Shown here: positions 48,101-59,077 of the stretch, one piece after another
How positions within the stretch are numbered: position 1 is the first letter of the stretch
Layout of the letters: every line of letters starts with the position of its first letter
Assembly: GCA_028532985.1 (NCBI GenBank)
Contig: JANCIK010000003.1
Location: 258,001-322,000 of the forward strand
Reading direction: 5' to 3'
DNA from: Stropharia rugosoannulata
Taxonomy: Eukaryota; Basidiomycota; Agaricomycetes; Agaricales; Strophariaceae
DNA: 64,000 nucleotides
The notes under the pieces: model-generated
Databases searched by the model: none
Told to the model about the DNA's origin: nothing
What the model saw: only the letters and a program-made list of their open reading frames with translations
Position numbers and translations under genes: made by a program

Positions 48101-49117
48101 CCTGTGATTTTAACCATTAACATTCTGCAAGAGAATCCAGCTCCTCCTCACGACATATTCGACAAAAACACACTTCGCCTCCCTGACATTTTTGAACCAG
48201 TCTCATCAAAGCATCGCTATCTGGCGTCCGTAGAATTAATTCAAAAACATGCCTTAGTTCAAGCTTTGCGTTCTGAGTGTTCAGTGGAATTAGTCGAACG
48301 CCAATCCCTAGATGAAGTTGATCTGATCATCGATCCTCACTGTGCTATCATCTTTTTATCCTTGTTTGCGCTTCCAGCTCGGTGTGACGCATTTGTCGAG
48401 GTGATAACAAGGCAGTCGTGGAGGTACTCGAATATTCTGGTCATCTTCGAGGCTTATCCGGAGCAGCAGTCGAAGCGGACTTGGCGCAAAGGACGTACTT
48501 CGGCGGCGGTGGAGCTCTATGCTTTTACCCCTCCCATTCTCAAAGCTCTGAAGAAGTTCCGGAGGGACTTGACTATCGCGGACGCTTGTGGGACAAAATG
48601 CCCAGAAACAGCCCTTCAATATGCATTCGCCGAGAATGTACGCGCAGGTGCTCAATTTGTGAGGATGTTCGGAGCCCTTGCAGAGGAGAGGGACGAAACT
48701 GGCGGGGTTATCTGGAGTGAACGTGACTGGTTAACAGCAGAAATTTCCGAGGTGCGAAGTTTTGTATTTGCGCTCCCTTCTGTTGGTCATCACAACTCTT
48801 TCCTTCATCTAACAGGAGGAAGAAGCGCAATTAGCTAGTTTCGGGGGTCTCAACCATTTTTCGGCATTCATCATCTTATGCCAAACATCTCTTCAAGACT
48901 TTGTAGATGCGTCGCCTCAAGCAAGGACTGATGCTTTTGCAGGGTATATTGGACTTGGAGCCGTCGTAAGTTTTCCTTTGCAAACACATTTGCCCTCTTA
49001 CCTGACTTGGATAAGATGGCGTTTAACGATGATTTAAATTCACGGCTTGAAGCTATCCAGGGGTCGTCTGCTATGGCCACTTCGGAGTTAGCGGAAGAAG
49101 TGGCATATTGTGGCTAA
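45121..49117 (+). CDS. Large protein with C-terminal XPF-like domain, SHOC1/Zip2-like (tentative)
   Basis: About 1,200 residues in several exons. An N-terminal part at 45121-45780 starts MNSSELNAQN. A middle part (45840-46900) carries KLKHKIVPEEAPAVRSLLK and an acidic stretch. The last long exon (about 47140-48830) leads into short final exons ending at 49117. Near the C terminus, VELIQKHALVQALRS, a DLIIDPHCAIIFLSLFALP strand, a YSNILVIFEAYP strand and a terminal EEEAQLASFGGLNHFSAFIIL follow the order of an XPF-type nuclease-like fold plus helix-hairpin-helix. The XPF catalytic ERK-type motif is absent. This layout resembles the meiotic crossover factors SHOC1/Zip2, which use a catalytically dead XPF module. 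Family call is inference; exon joints in the first 2 kb are approximate. Confidence 0.5.
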
Positions 49118-49223
49118 CAGATGTTTCCAAAATAACAAGAGTCTCTGTAATAGTACACGTGGACAAGAAGCAGTGTTGAGAAATACAGTTTGGAAAAATA
49201 CAAATTGTAACATAACCGCGTTA

Positions 49224-50039
49224 TTATTGAGAAGCACGACGTGTATCCCGCCGTCTATATGCAATCCTGCGCCACATTAGGGTCCAGGCAGCAGATAGTA
49301 GGCCAAATGGAGGGAACAACCAACTAAACCTGCAAAACCATCCGGCTTGTTTTTCAAGGCGTCGTATAAGATCATCTACATGTGTCTGCAGTTCGTGTTT
49401 TGACCCAGAATTGTCTATCACGATGTCGGCGTAGGAAACCTTCTGCGATATAGGAAGCTGAGAGCTTAACCGCGACTGAGCATCTTCTTTTGAAGAACTA
49501 TCGCGGGTCATTAGTCGTTGCAGCTGCAGATTTTCAGAGCTGACAGGGGTAAGTAGACCATACTGGGTAGAAGAAGTGGAACGTACCAATATACGACAAC
49601 GATGAGACCAACCCATTTCCACAGCCCCCCTTCTATGAGCAGCGGAACGTCCACGATACAGTATTTGTAGCCTTTTATCCAGTACCCAAGCACTTGCCAG
49701 AGCATCGCCTTCCTGACTGCTGGATGCACAATCCCGTTAAGCTGCTTGCGTTTCTTCTCGTCATTGAAGATGATACTGCCGAGCTTCTTCCTGTCCAGGC
49801 TTCCGTTAGAAAGAAGTACTTCATCTCCGAAAGTCTTTCTTATTTTTGCCAGTGCTGGAGTCCCCGGCTCGACGACTTGTCGTGCAATTACGTCGGCATC
49901 GACAATAGGAATATGCGACGCTTTCAGGAGAGACGAGACAGTAGACTTCCCAGTAGCGATACTGCCAGTGAGACCAACAACTGAAATTTGGCCATTAGAT
50001 GAGCTCAGTTGGATTAATGGATATTGGCGGACCTAACAT
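49224..50039 (-). CDS. Dephospho-CoA kinase
   Basis: Catalyses the last step of coenzyme A synthesis, ATP-dependent phosphorylation of dephospho-CoA. The first coding exon is only 7 nt (50039-50033, ATGTTAG). It joins across a 52-nt intron to give MLVVGLTGSIATGKS, with the P-loop GSIATGKS. Then come the DAD-type substrate motif, VHPAVRKAM, VDVPLLIEGG and, after another intron near 49562-49518, LMTRDSSSKEDAQSRLSSQLP and DIVIDNSG. The protein ends with a hydrophobic segment (FSWLFPPFGLLSAAWTLMW) followed by an Arg-rich tail, consistent with a membrane-anchored fungal form. It is divergent with the F-box gene, 162 bp away. Confidence 0.88.
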
Positions 50040-50201
50040 TGACTCTGGTAGGATGTGGTGGAACAACGCAACCCGTAGGTTGTTTGTGCGGCATGGGGTA
50101 CCTATTTTGAGCCATGTCGCGGCCCGCGCTCGTACGTAGCCGCTCTTATCCTCTGCCTTGCCTCTGCCAGTCACATTCGCGTGCTCACAAAAATTGCTGC
50201 G

Positions 50202-51726
50202 ATGACCAAGAGAGCAGCAAAGCAGAACAGAGTAAGCATCGCAATGCCCGCTGACCTCCAACTGGACGCACTTGGGCAGAGACCGCTGCTAACACTTAAT
50301 TGACAAGGAGTCGGCCGTCCTGCGGGTCCCGGTTGAGATTATGTCTCTAATCTTTATGTTTGCGACCTCGGGGTATATCACGCCGTCATATGCCCCACCA
50401 TACCAGAACTTGTGCGCGAGGATGGAGATTATCATTTCTCTCGTGTGCATCCGATGGCGAGCTATTAGCCTTTCAATGCCTTCACTCTGGACGACGATAC
50501 ATGTTCCTCCATCTTCAGCCATGCCATCAAACTCCAAAATTACTGTCGATAGACTCGCCGCCTATCTTGAACGATCAAAAGACAAGCTGCTGGACATGTG
50601 GCTCGACCTCAGACGCAATACACTACCTCATAAATGTGAAATCGACATGATCAGAACAGTGATCGTCCACGTTAGCCGATGGCGCCAATTTATCTTATTT
50701 CCAAGTGTCTGGTTCTCCGTCGACGATTTGATTTCTCGAGTAAAAGGTCAACAGGCGCCTAATCTGGAATTGTTTTGTCTTCTCAATGCTCCTCCACTAA
50801 CTATTCCAGGCCAACTTTTTATCGGACGGTCTCCGAAACTAGTGAACCTATGGATTGACACTGCTGCATGGACGTGCCGACCAGACATAACTAGCATATC
50901 CAACTTGTATATCAAAGAAGACAAGTTTTCTCCCTTGCATCCATTTCCCAATGGTGAACTATCTTCGCTATCACATCTAACAACCCTCACGTTGGATGGC
51001 GAGGGATATAATTCCTGCATGGTAGCAATGTTGGAGGGAATGACCACTCCGTCGCTCAAGACTCTGCTAATTCGCAACCAATACCTTCGCAACTGTTTAA
51101 CCAGATGGAAAGCCCCTCTCCTTGAAACGTTAATACTAATCAAAGTATCATTCCAAGAGAGACAATATCCCGTCGGTCAACAGGGATATTCATTCCCAAA
51201 TCTTCGTATTCTAGTTCTGGGGGATAATCAACCTTGCGATGAGCACTGTGGCGCCGTTCTAACTCAGTTGACGAGTAACATTGAGGAACTCATTATATCA
51301 GACAGCCGACGCCGACTTCCTAGTGGCTACGTTTTCATGTTAGATCTGCTCGATTCTCGTTATGTCGGTCACGACAGCTGGCCCCAACTTCGCGAGGTCA
51401 CATTGAATATTCGACAACTCGACAAAGAGAATCCTCGGCACTATTTTCGTGGTTTGAAAACCCGCGACCAAATTTCACGCCCTACCATCAGACTCGACGC
51501 ACATCTGATAGAAACGTTGAACAGGGAATGGAAGGACTATCTAGAGGAGTTAGAACCCTTCTGTACCATTGAACCTCTTGATTCATCTGCTACAACGGTT
51601 TCCATTCACTGGCCATCGACAACACTGTCCACCAAGGGGCCTTTCTACAATCTGCTTTCCCAAATCATTACGCCTTCTTTCCGGAAGTACTCTTTCGGTC
51701 CTACCTCAAAAAAATTGGACGCATAG
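50202..51726 (+). CDS. F-box protein with LRR-like C-terminal region
   Basis: Probably a substrate adaptor of an SCF ubiquitin ligase; agaricomycetes carry large families of such proteins. Exon 1 (50202-50231, MTKRAAKQNR) joins across a 76-nt intron with a GCTAAC branch site to exon 2 (50308-51726), giving about 482 residues. The F-box is visible as VLRVPVEIMSLIFMFA, followed by LVCIRWRAISLSMPSLWTTI. The rest has irregular leucine-rich segments (LVNLWIDT, LTTLTLDGEG, SLKTLLIRN, LETLILI, LRILVLGDN, IEELIISD). The target is unknown. Without exon 1 the F-box would lose its first residues, which supports the upstream ATG. Confidence 0.75.
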
Positions 51727-51841
51727 TATAACCTTAATAATTATATCGTCGTCTTGCAATATCTCGGCTCATCTACGAGACTCTCCAAATTAAATGCAGT
51801 CTATACAGAGGTATCCACAAAAGCAAAATAAGGTTGACATT

Positions 51842-54800
51842 TCAGACGGTTAATGGTTTGCTATCTTTTTGTGCTAAAATGCCAAATCGTTATTAGATGC
51901 TGATAAAATGGGCTTGGGAAGGAACATACCCATAGTGATGCGATCTCCCAATGAAAGCGCAATGCCTTGCGTTTTGCTACGAATGCGCACGTGTCCAGTT
52001 ATGGTACCTGCCTCCGTCCGCTCAACGCTCAAGTTGGCAAGTGCATCCTCGCCTATAACAAGTCAAGACTCGGGACTAGACCCATGTAATAAAAACTCAC
52101 CGAATAGACTGCGCGCATACATGTTCGCCGAAAGGAAGTCACAATCACCTGATGTCGCGCCTTCAGGGGTCAAGCATGACATGTTGGTTGCTTTCATGAC
52201 ATGCTTCAAGTACTCGCGAGGATCACTGAAAGATAAAGTTGTTATAAAGCTGAGAGACCCTTAAGCACTGACTTACGACATGGGGTGATTTACGTTGACT
52301 CTGTTCTCCCACTCAAACTCTGTCCACATGCTGCGGAACTGCAAGTAGAGGTAGGTCAAAAAAACGGAAGTAATTCCAGGTGTATGCCTTCCATACCTGA
52401 GCTTCGTTGCAGTATGCTGGCTTGATGTAATCCATAATATCAATATGGATATCGTTCAGTATGACGCAAGCTTCCGACAAGTTAGGGCCCTCCCATAGTA
52501 TGCTGCCGAAAATAACGCCAGTTTCGGTCGAGGAAACTTTGATCGTCGCCTTGATACTTTGGAATCCATGAGGTGCAATGGTGTAAACTGAAGGCCGCTC
52601 GACAATTTTCAGATCTCCCAGGGTGGCAAAATCTAGACACAGGTTTTGTAGAGTATTGGCTGTCTGGTTGACTAGCAACACATCCAAAAGAATATCAAAT
52701 CCGTTCATTTTGACGTATGCCTCTGCATATATCGGGTCAGAGAAACCTAATGAAATGTATGAGAACAGTATCAATCTTGGGAGCAAATGTAGGCAATACC
52801 GGTCAATTGTGAGATGCGACTTAGATTTGACATGAAGTCTTCGGGCACTTCGCCTGCTCCCGTCGCCCGACCGACATCTTCGTCATACTAGCAAAATCAT
52901 CATTTCAACCAACGTTATTATTGGAAGTAAGGAGTACGCACGTCAATCGCTTCATCCGCAGTCTTTTTGGAGAATTGGCGGAATGAAAGAAGGTCGTCAA
53001 CTTGAATAGCAATCGTCTTCTTCGTCTCGGCCTCTTTCTTCTCGGCCGCACGTTTCTCTTGCGCTGTAAGCATCTTTGTGAAGGCAGTCTTGGTATCTTC
53101 CAAAAAGATATCATGGACAACAGCTTCTGTCTGTAACCCGCTCAGAGTCTGGATACAATTCATAATTCGTTCATTGGAGTCTTCATCAATTTGCACAGTA
53201 ACAAACTTCGACTGGCCAACACGGATGATCGAAGTCATGATCAACATAGCCTTGGATTTAAAATTAGTTCTTGAGAGCAACAAACGAATACGTTTTGCTA
53301 CGTACCTCAGCGCGCAGTACGTTGGTCGCAATAGGATCTTTCGATGCCTCAGAGAAACGAAGAACCAGCTTCGTTAGAGCAGCGGCCAGAACAGCGCCCG
53401 TGAAGAAATCTCCGCCAAGAATTAGAGCTGCGAAATCATAAATATCATCAAACAAGTGATAGAAAAGACACTACGCACTACGCAGAGGGGGCTTAGCCGC
53501 CGCCTTAACTGCTTCCAGTCTTGCTGTACTAGTGCTAGTGTATGCAGTCTCCATGGCGTAAGTTCCATCAGCTAAAACCCTTGGCCGTCCTCCACCTTCA
53601 GTCTTAGGCTTCTCTTCCTCTGTTTCTTCAGGACCACCGGCATCATCGAGGAGACGTTGCTCTGAAGCAAGGATAGGCACTTCGCCAATGATCTTCCTGA
53701 TTTCTCGCATAGTTGCATTTATATCTGGAACGGATTCGACGTATTCGCCCAGAATCCACAAGATGCCTCGGAATACTTTGCCTGATTTAATTTCAGACAA
53801 AGTTGAGATAAGTTTTTCGCAAATAGTGGCTCGGAGATGAGGGAATTTTTCCACCACTTCTCTATAATGATTAGGGCTGTAAGAAAGAGGATAACTTGTA
53901 AAATGTGAAGAGTCTTACCGTACAAATGCCACTACGTCCAAAGCGGATGGATTATTAGAATCGCCAAGGAACTCCATAAGCGCATGGACTACGCTAGCTG
54001 CAACTTCTGAAAACTTGACAGCCGTTATGTGAATAGACTGAATGAGAAGTTGGCGATACTCTGATGCCTACAAGAATATGGCAAAAATTAGTCGAGTTGG
54101 ATATGCACACACATTAGACATGCCTTCTCGAAGTCGGCTTCCTGAGTTTTCTGTAGTTGCTTCTTCAAGAATAGAACAACCTCTTCTACATTCCTGCTTG
54201 AGGTCATACTCAAGACGATACTGATTGCCTTCCGGCGGACTTCCATGTCAGCACTAAATCACACTGCGAGTCAATAAATTGATGTGTAAAAAGCACTTGC
54301 ACAATACCTGGATAAAGTCTGTAGCACGTCCATGATAAGCCCGTCAAGAACATGACCATGCTTTGCACGAAGGTTATCCAGTCGGTCCAAGACAATGAGT
54401 TTTACATTATTGTCAGACTCCTTGATTACCAGGTTGACAAAGCACGACGCAGCAGCTGCATTCTGGCCATCAGCTTGTAAACAACGGTCTTTGTCTTCTT
54501 GGCATACCTTTAACTGCAGCAGGATTTTGAGTGAGGGTGGTGAGCGTTGTCGCGGCTTCATACTTGACGGCATGGGAAGTGGCATTCAATAGTTCGAAGA
54601 TGCAACGGATATATCGCGCCTATTAAGTAGTGTTATTAATTCATCCACTGGGCGTGTAATTGATGCAACATACCCTATTGGAAGTATCCGTCTTGCAGTC
54701 CAATCGAATGACTTCAATGATGCTCATCTGCAGAGCCTCGTCCAAAGAACCAATTGAATCATAGATGCTCAGTATATATTCAACTGCCTTCGGCATCGAG

Positions 54801-55562
54801 CAATGAGCAAGGAAAACGAAAGCGTTCCGCTTGCACGATGAGTCGCTCTCTGCTGCGAGGAAAGTCGACATGAGCTCAGCAGCATCGGGGATGAGATTCT
54901 CGAATTCGCGGTAGATAGAGTACAAGGCGAAGACCGCGTTTTTGCGAACATACGAGTGTCGGTGTTCAAGGCAGGCGCGACAGGTGGGTATCAGAGGTTC
55001 TAGCAGTTCTTGGTCCTTGGCTATCTTCTGCAGAAAACGAAGGCTTGCTCCGCGAATATATTCATTTGGATGTTGCTTGACGTATGTTAGTAGAGCCAAT
55101 CGTAACCCCTTTCTACGAGGTAGAGAGCACGTACAAGATCATTACGGATGGCATTACTGCAGCGGCGTATTCAATATATCTCTAATTTGCTCATGAAGGG
55201 AACTCACACGACAAGGATCATCTCTTGCTTTAGCTTTCCCGCCTCGTCATACTTCGGGCAAACCTCCCAGTAGAAATGCAGCAATTTCTTGAGTTGCTTG
55301 TTTCGCGAAGGCATCACGAATTGGATTATAGGCATCATAAGGGTTGGCTACATCATAATGAGTAGCGCGATAAGTGGCAATAGCTAGACACGCTCACTTG
55401 AGGATTGCCATTGATAGTGGAGACTATGATCTTGCGCAACGTGTCGATTTTGACTTCATCTGAGCCCTTCTCCAGAGCAGAGCGAAGCTCAGAGGCTGAG
55501 GGATATTCTGCGCTTGACTCAAACACTACTGTGTGACAGGAGGAATCCGAAGAAGAAGCCAT
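51842..55562 (-). CDS. SEC26: Coatomer subunit beta (beta-COP)
   Basis: Subunit of the COPI coat that forms vesicles at the Golgi for retrograde traffic to the ER. It starts [15 protein letters not shown] at 55562, and the last exon ends [10 protein letters not shown] with stop at 51842. About a dozen introns interrupt it. The N-terminal adaptin-like solenoid is clear: [22 protein letters not shown], then [38 protein letters not shown] and [14 protein letters not shown]. Further on are [18 protein letters not shown], and the C-terminal region has [18 protein letters not shown] and the appendage hallmark [14 protein letters not shown]. Total length is near the family's usual 950-960 residues. 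Transcribed towards the convergent F-box gene. Confidence 0.92.
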
Positions 55563-56087
55563 CTTGCAAAGAGTTTACCGACGGCCAGCGATGGTGGAAA
55601 GGTTATGATTGCGTTCAGCGTAAGTATATCCGTGGGAACTTAGGGAGACGCGACGTGTCCACGCCGTCACATCTGTTGCTTGTTGCCCACCATTGCCAAT
55701 GCCAATACTGAACAGCTGCCTCGGAGGCGAAAATCCATACCGAACTCTTGACCGCACTCCTATTTCAATCAATATTTATGCGCGACTGAGCAATATCGCC
55801 TCGTTTTGAAGGAGCGCCTGAATCGTCGTTCGTCTTGGAGGTCGCACTAAAAGTGCACAACTTCTTTTGTCTTGTCTGTGAACCCTAGGATATGCGATTC
55901 GCTGAGTAGATTGTACTCAGCCTCAACTGACTACAGTAGGCCTCGCCGAACCCCACGTACCGAAGACGTCTACCATAGCCCTGTCATGCCCACCCAACCT
56001 TAGTTTATCAAAAATAGCGCTCGAGCAGACTCGTATATAAGCCATGGCACATGCCTGTGTTTCACAACTGACCTCAGCGCAGCCGCT
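55563..56087. promoter_or_regulatory. Divergent upstream region, beta-COP and DUF6534 gene A
   Basis: About 525 bp separating two genes transcribed away from each other. A CGTATATAAGCC TATA-like element lies near 56030-56042, some 50 nt before the DUF6534 gene A start, and is a plausible core promoter for that gene. No other feature seen. Confidence 0.45.
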
Positions 56088-58098
56088 ATGACCTCTTCAA
56101 GTACTTATGGCGCGTTGTTACTTGGTGCTCTTTTTGCCTCTGTGTAAGACTTGCAAGAATAATTGTCGCGATCTAATCTTTGTCTAGTTTATCAGGATTT
56201 GTTTGCTTGCAGACTACTCTTTACTTCAAGTTATTCCCAACCGATGGAAGCACAATGAAAAGCCTTGTAAGCTTCTTTATGAAAGTAAACCCCGGAAATT
56301 GATAAACGCTTCAACAAAGGTTTTGATTGTTTGGTGGGCACCGTGAAAGTCTTACCAGAATTATTACGTTGATACTAACCCCATCACAGGTTGTTCGACC
56401 TTGTACACACAAGTCTAGTTTGGACATCGGTCTGGAAATATCTAATCGCGAACTTTGGGGATCAGTCATACGTGGATTTCATTCCCAAGTCAGCATACCC
56501 CTCGGCTTGTGGCATTGTAATTCGCTGATATTGATAGGTAATTCAGCACAATTGCGGTGAGAACATCCGCTTGGATACTGATTCTAATCCTCCTTCAAAT
56601 ATATCTTAACGCTGTTTCTTGTGAAGTTCAGTATAGTTTTAACGGTGAGCTTCGATCCCAATTATACGTCATGTGATTCTCTTAATGTCGATCTAAGGCT
56701 ATTCTTACTTTCTTGGCTCACTGGTACGAAATAATATGTTGATAAAGACGCTCGTCCATTGAAACCCCCCATTAGTTTCTACGCCCACCGAATACATGGT
56801 TGTAAGTGTGTCCCAGTTGTTGTTTTCCTTCACTCTTTTAACGGATGTGTTTAGTGAGCCACCGGAATTGGTATATTACTGTTCCAATTGTACGTATATC
56901 TGGTTATGTTTTAAATCTCTCATCTAAATCACATATAGTTGCTACTCGCCACTGGAAGACTAGGTGCGTGGTTTGGCAGGTATTTTCAGCTTCGCAAATT
57001 TTACTTGTGTCCCTTGCTAAATTTAGGCAGCGCTTCTGGTATGTCTACTAGTTTTGTTTTGATACGGTTCTGCTTACCACGGCCCACCGGATATTTGTAC
57101 AACAGCGACAGGTGCAAAAATGTACTGACTGCCACTAGCGGTTATGGATCCAGCCTGGTGTATACTGATTAGACATAATTTGCTCATTCTCTAGGATTGA
57201 ATTGCAGCATTTCAGCCTTTTCCGCGAGAAGTTTCGTGTACGTTCAAATTCCATAAACTAAGTACATGCGTTTCAACAGTTCTGATTCATTACAATTTAG
57301 TGGCTTTTTTCTTTAGGGCTGGTTTTATCATCTGCAGTAGACATTTTGATCACCGTAGTCCTCTTCATTCTACTAAAAAAATCCAAAGCGAAGTCGTTTA
57401 GGTACGCTCCTATCTTTTATCCATTTTGTTTGCTAACCCCTTTCAACGATTGCGTAGCCTGGACGAGGTAATCGATGCCTGTATCTTGTATACTTTCGAA
57501 ATCGGGTCTCTAACAAGGTATTCCGCTTGATTTGTGGGCTCCAAGTGAATATTTACCTGCTTCTTGAAGTATCACCACTGTGGTCTCTTTGATCTGTGTA
57601 TGTACGGCGGTGTTGTGGAAACGTTCCCCGAATTGACGTTTCATCGCGCCAAAGTGGCTCTCTCTCAAGCACAGCTTGCTCTTTCTAGGCTTTCATTTTG
57701 TTATCGGGAAATGTAAGCCGCATACTAGCTATGTCCGTTGGCCAACACTGATCAAATGTGTGTTTCCGTTTGGCAATAGTATATGCCAATTCATTGCTAG
57801 CATCGTGAGATAAAACGTTCCTCCGGCTAGCAAATAAATTCAAAGTGCTCCTCCACTAGGCTCAACACCCGCCAGAACTTTCGGCACTCTCGTGCTACTG
57901 CAGTCAACTTGGTAAACATGCAAACAAATGACAAATTTCGACCTAAGAACTTTCGAGCAAGTGACCCGTAAATATTCTCCTTATGTCCTTGTTCCGTATA
58001 ATTCTCACACCTTCTCCAGGAGTGCCTCTGGGGTACAGGTAGATATTGTTAAGCGCGTTCAATACGATCCGGAGACACCGATGGGTCCATTCAGATAA
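56088..58098 (+). CDS. DUF6534-type multi-pass membrane protein A
   Basis: Seven-helix-like membrane protein of a basidiomycete family with unknown function. Around a dozen very short exons can be followed. It starts MTSSSTYGALLLGALFASV, then LSGFVCLQTTLYFKLFPTD, then a segment with LFDLVHTSLVWTSVWKYLIANFGD. Later come DILITVVLFILLKKSKAKS, the conserved DACILYTFEIGSLT, and the LYANSLLAS-LNTRQN motif formed across an intron (junction at about 57807-57860). It probably ends VKRVQYDPETPMGPFR at 58098. It is a paralogue of gene B, 1 kb downstream. Exons between about 56640 and 57300 are uncertain, so a partly degenerate copy cannot be excluded. Confidence 0.65.
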
Positions 58099-59077
58099 GC
58101 CCACGAGATTTGCAGGTTCAACTCTTCAGAATCCAGACTCTTCCGTGCCAGTTTATGATAGTCGCTAGGAAATTGTATTTATCGGAATGTCCATTGTTTG
58201 ATCATTCTGTCGCAGCACTCCGACGCTATTGCCCTGACTGCCATCTGCTAGTACATCAAATTAACAAAGAGGAATGATTCCGTTCGACACCGTCTGGAGC
58301 AGTTACAGGATTGTAATCAGGTTGTCCGTTGCTTCAGTACGAAGTGGTATCACGCTTACTATTTTCCTGCTATGAGGAATTGTCTCAAAATAATACTGAC
58401 ACCAAGCAGCAAGTTTAGCATCCATTAACTTCTAGCGTAACAGTAATGCGACAACAGACAGCGCTCACCGCCACTCTTCGCTTGGTTTTCTTGGTTTGTT
58501 TTATGTTCATGTTTAATTAATCAGAGCCTCTTGCTAATATGCAGTTATTTTTATAGTGTGAACTACCTGGGCTATGCATGCACATGTCATGGCCTAGTCA
58601 AGGAGTCGCCGTTTTGATCGATTTAGAGTGGCATCTTTCTGTATGTATCTCTCACATGAAGCCCATATATACACACCATCCGGCGAAATGTCAATCAAGT
58701 TGCGTTTGAAAGATACCAAGATATATTTCTTATTTGAGCTCCACTGTTCTGCAGATGCTGATTTATCCGCCAACGCAATACAATCTGCGCAGAAAGCATA
58801 TGAAAAGGAGCAAATGCATACACACAGTCGGCATTCAAAAGGGTACCGGCTGAAGCACCAGTAACAAGTTAACCCCATGGAAGCGGTCTGGACAACGCTG
58901 TCGAGGAGATGATGTGTTTAAACAGGCGAACAACAGGTGCATCAGATGCAAGGATGTTGCCGGACATGTCTTTACCGAAAGCGCGGAGTGATATATACCA
59001 TATGTCTTGGACGTGTGAGAGTGAAATACCGCCCTGGAATCACCCTGTCCTGAATCCCTTCGTCGTGCCAGACCTTC
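58099..59077. other. 980 bp between the two DUF6534 genes
   Basis: No recognised gene. Open stretches on both strands at about 58594-58878 lack domain similarity and splice continuity. The right part, after a CATGTCATGG stretch near 58590, is likely the promoter and leader of gene B. No tandem repeat was noticed. Confidence 0.4.

Noticed and set aside
33957..55562. Functional cluster linking SEC20 and coatomer beta
   Set aside because: Both act in COPI retrograde traffic, but they are more than 16 kb apart with many unrelated genes between; probably chance.
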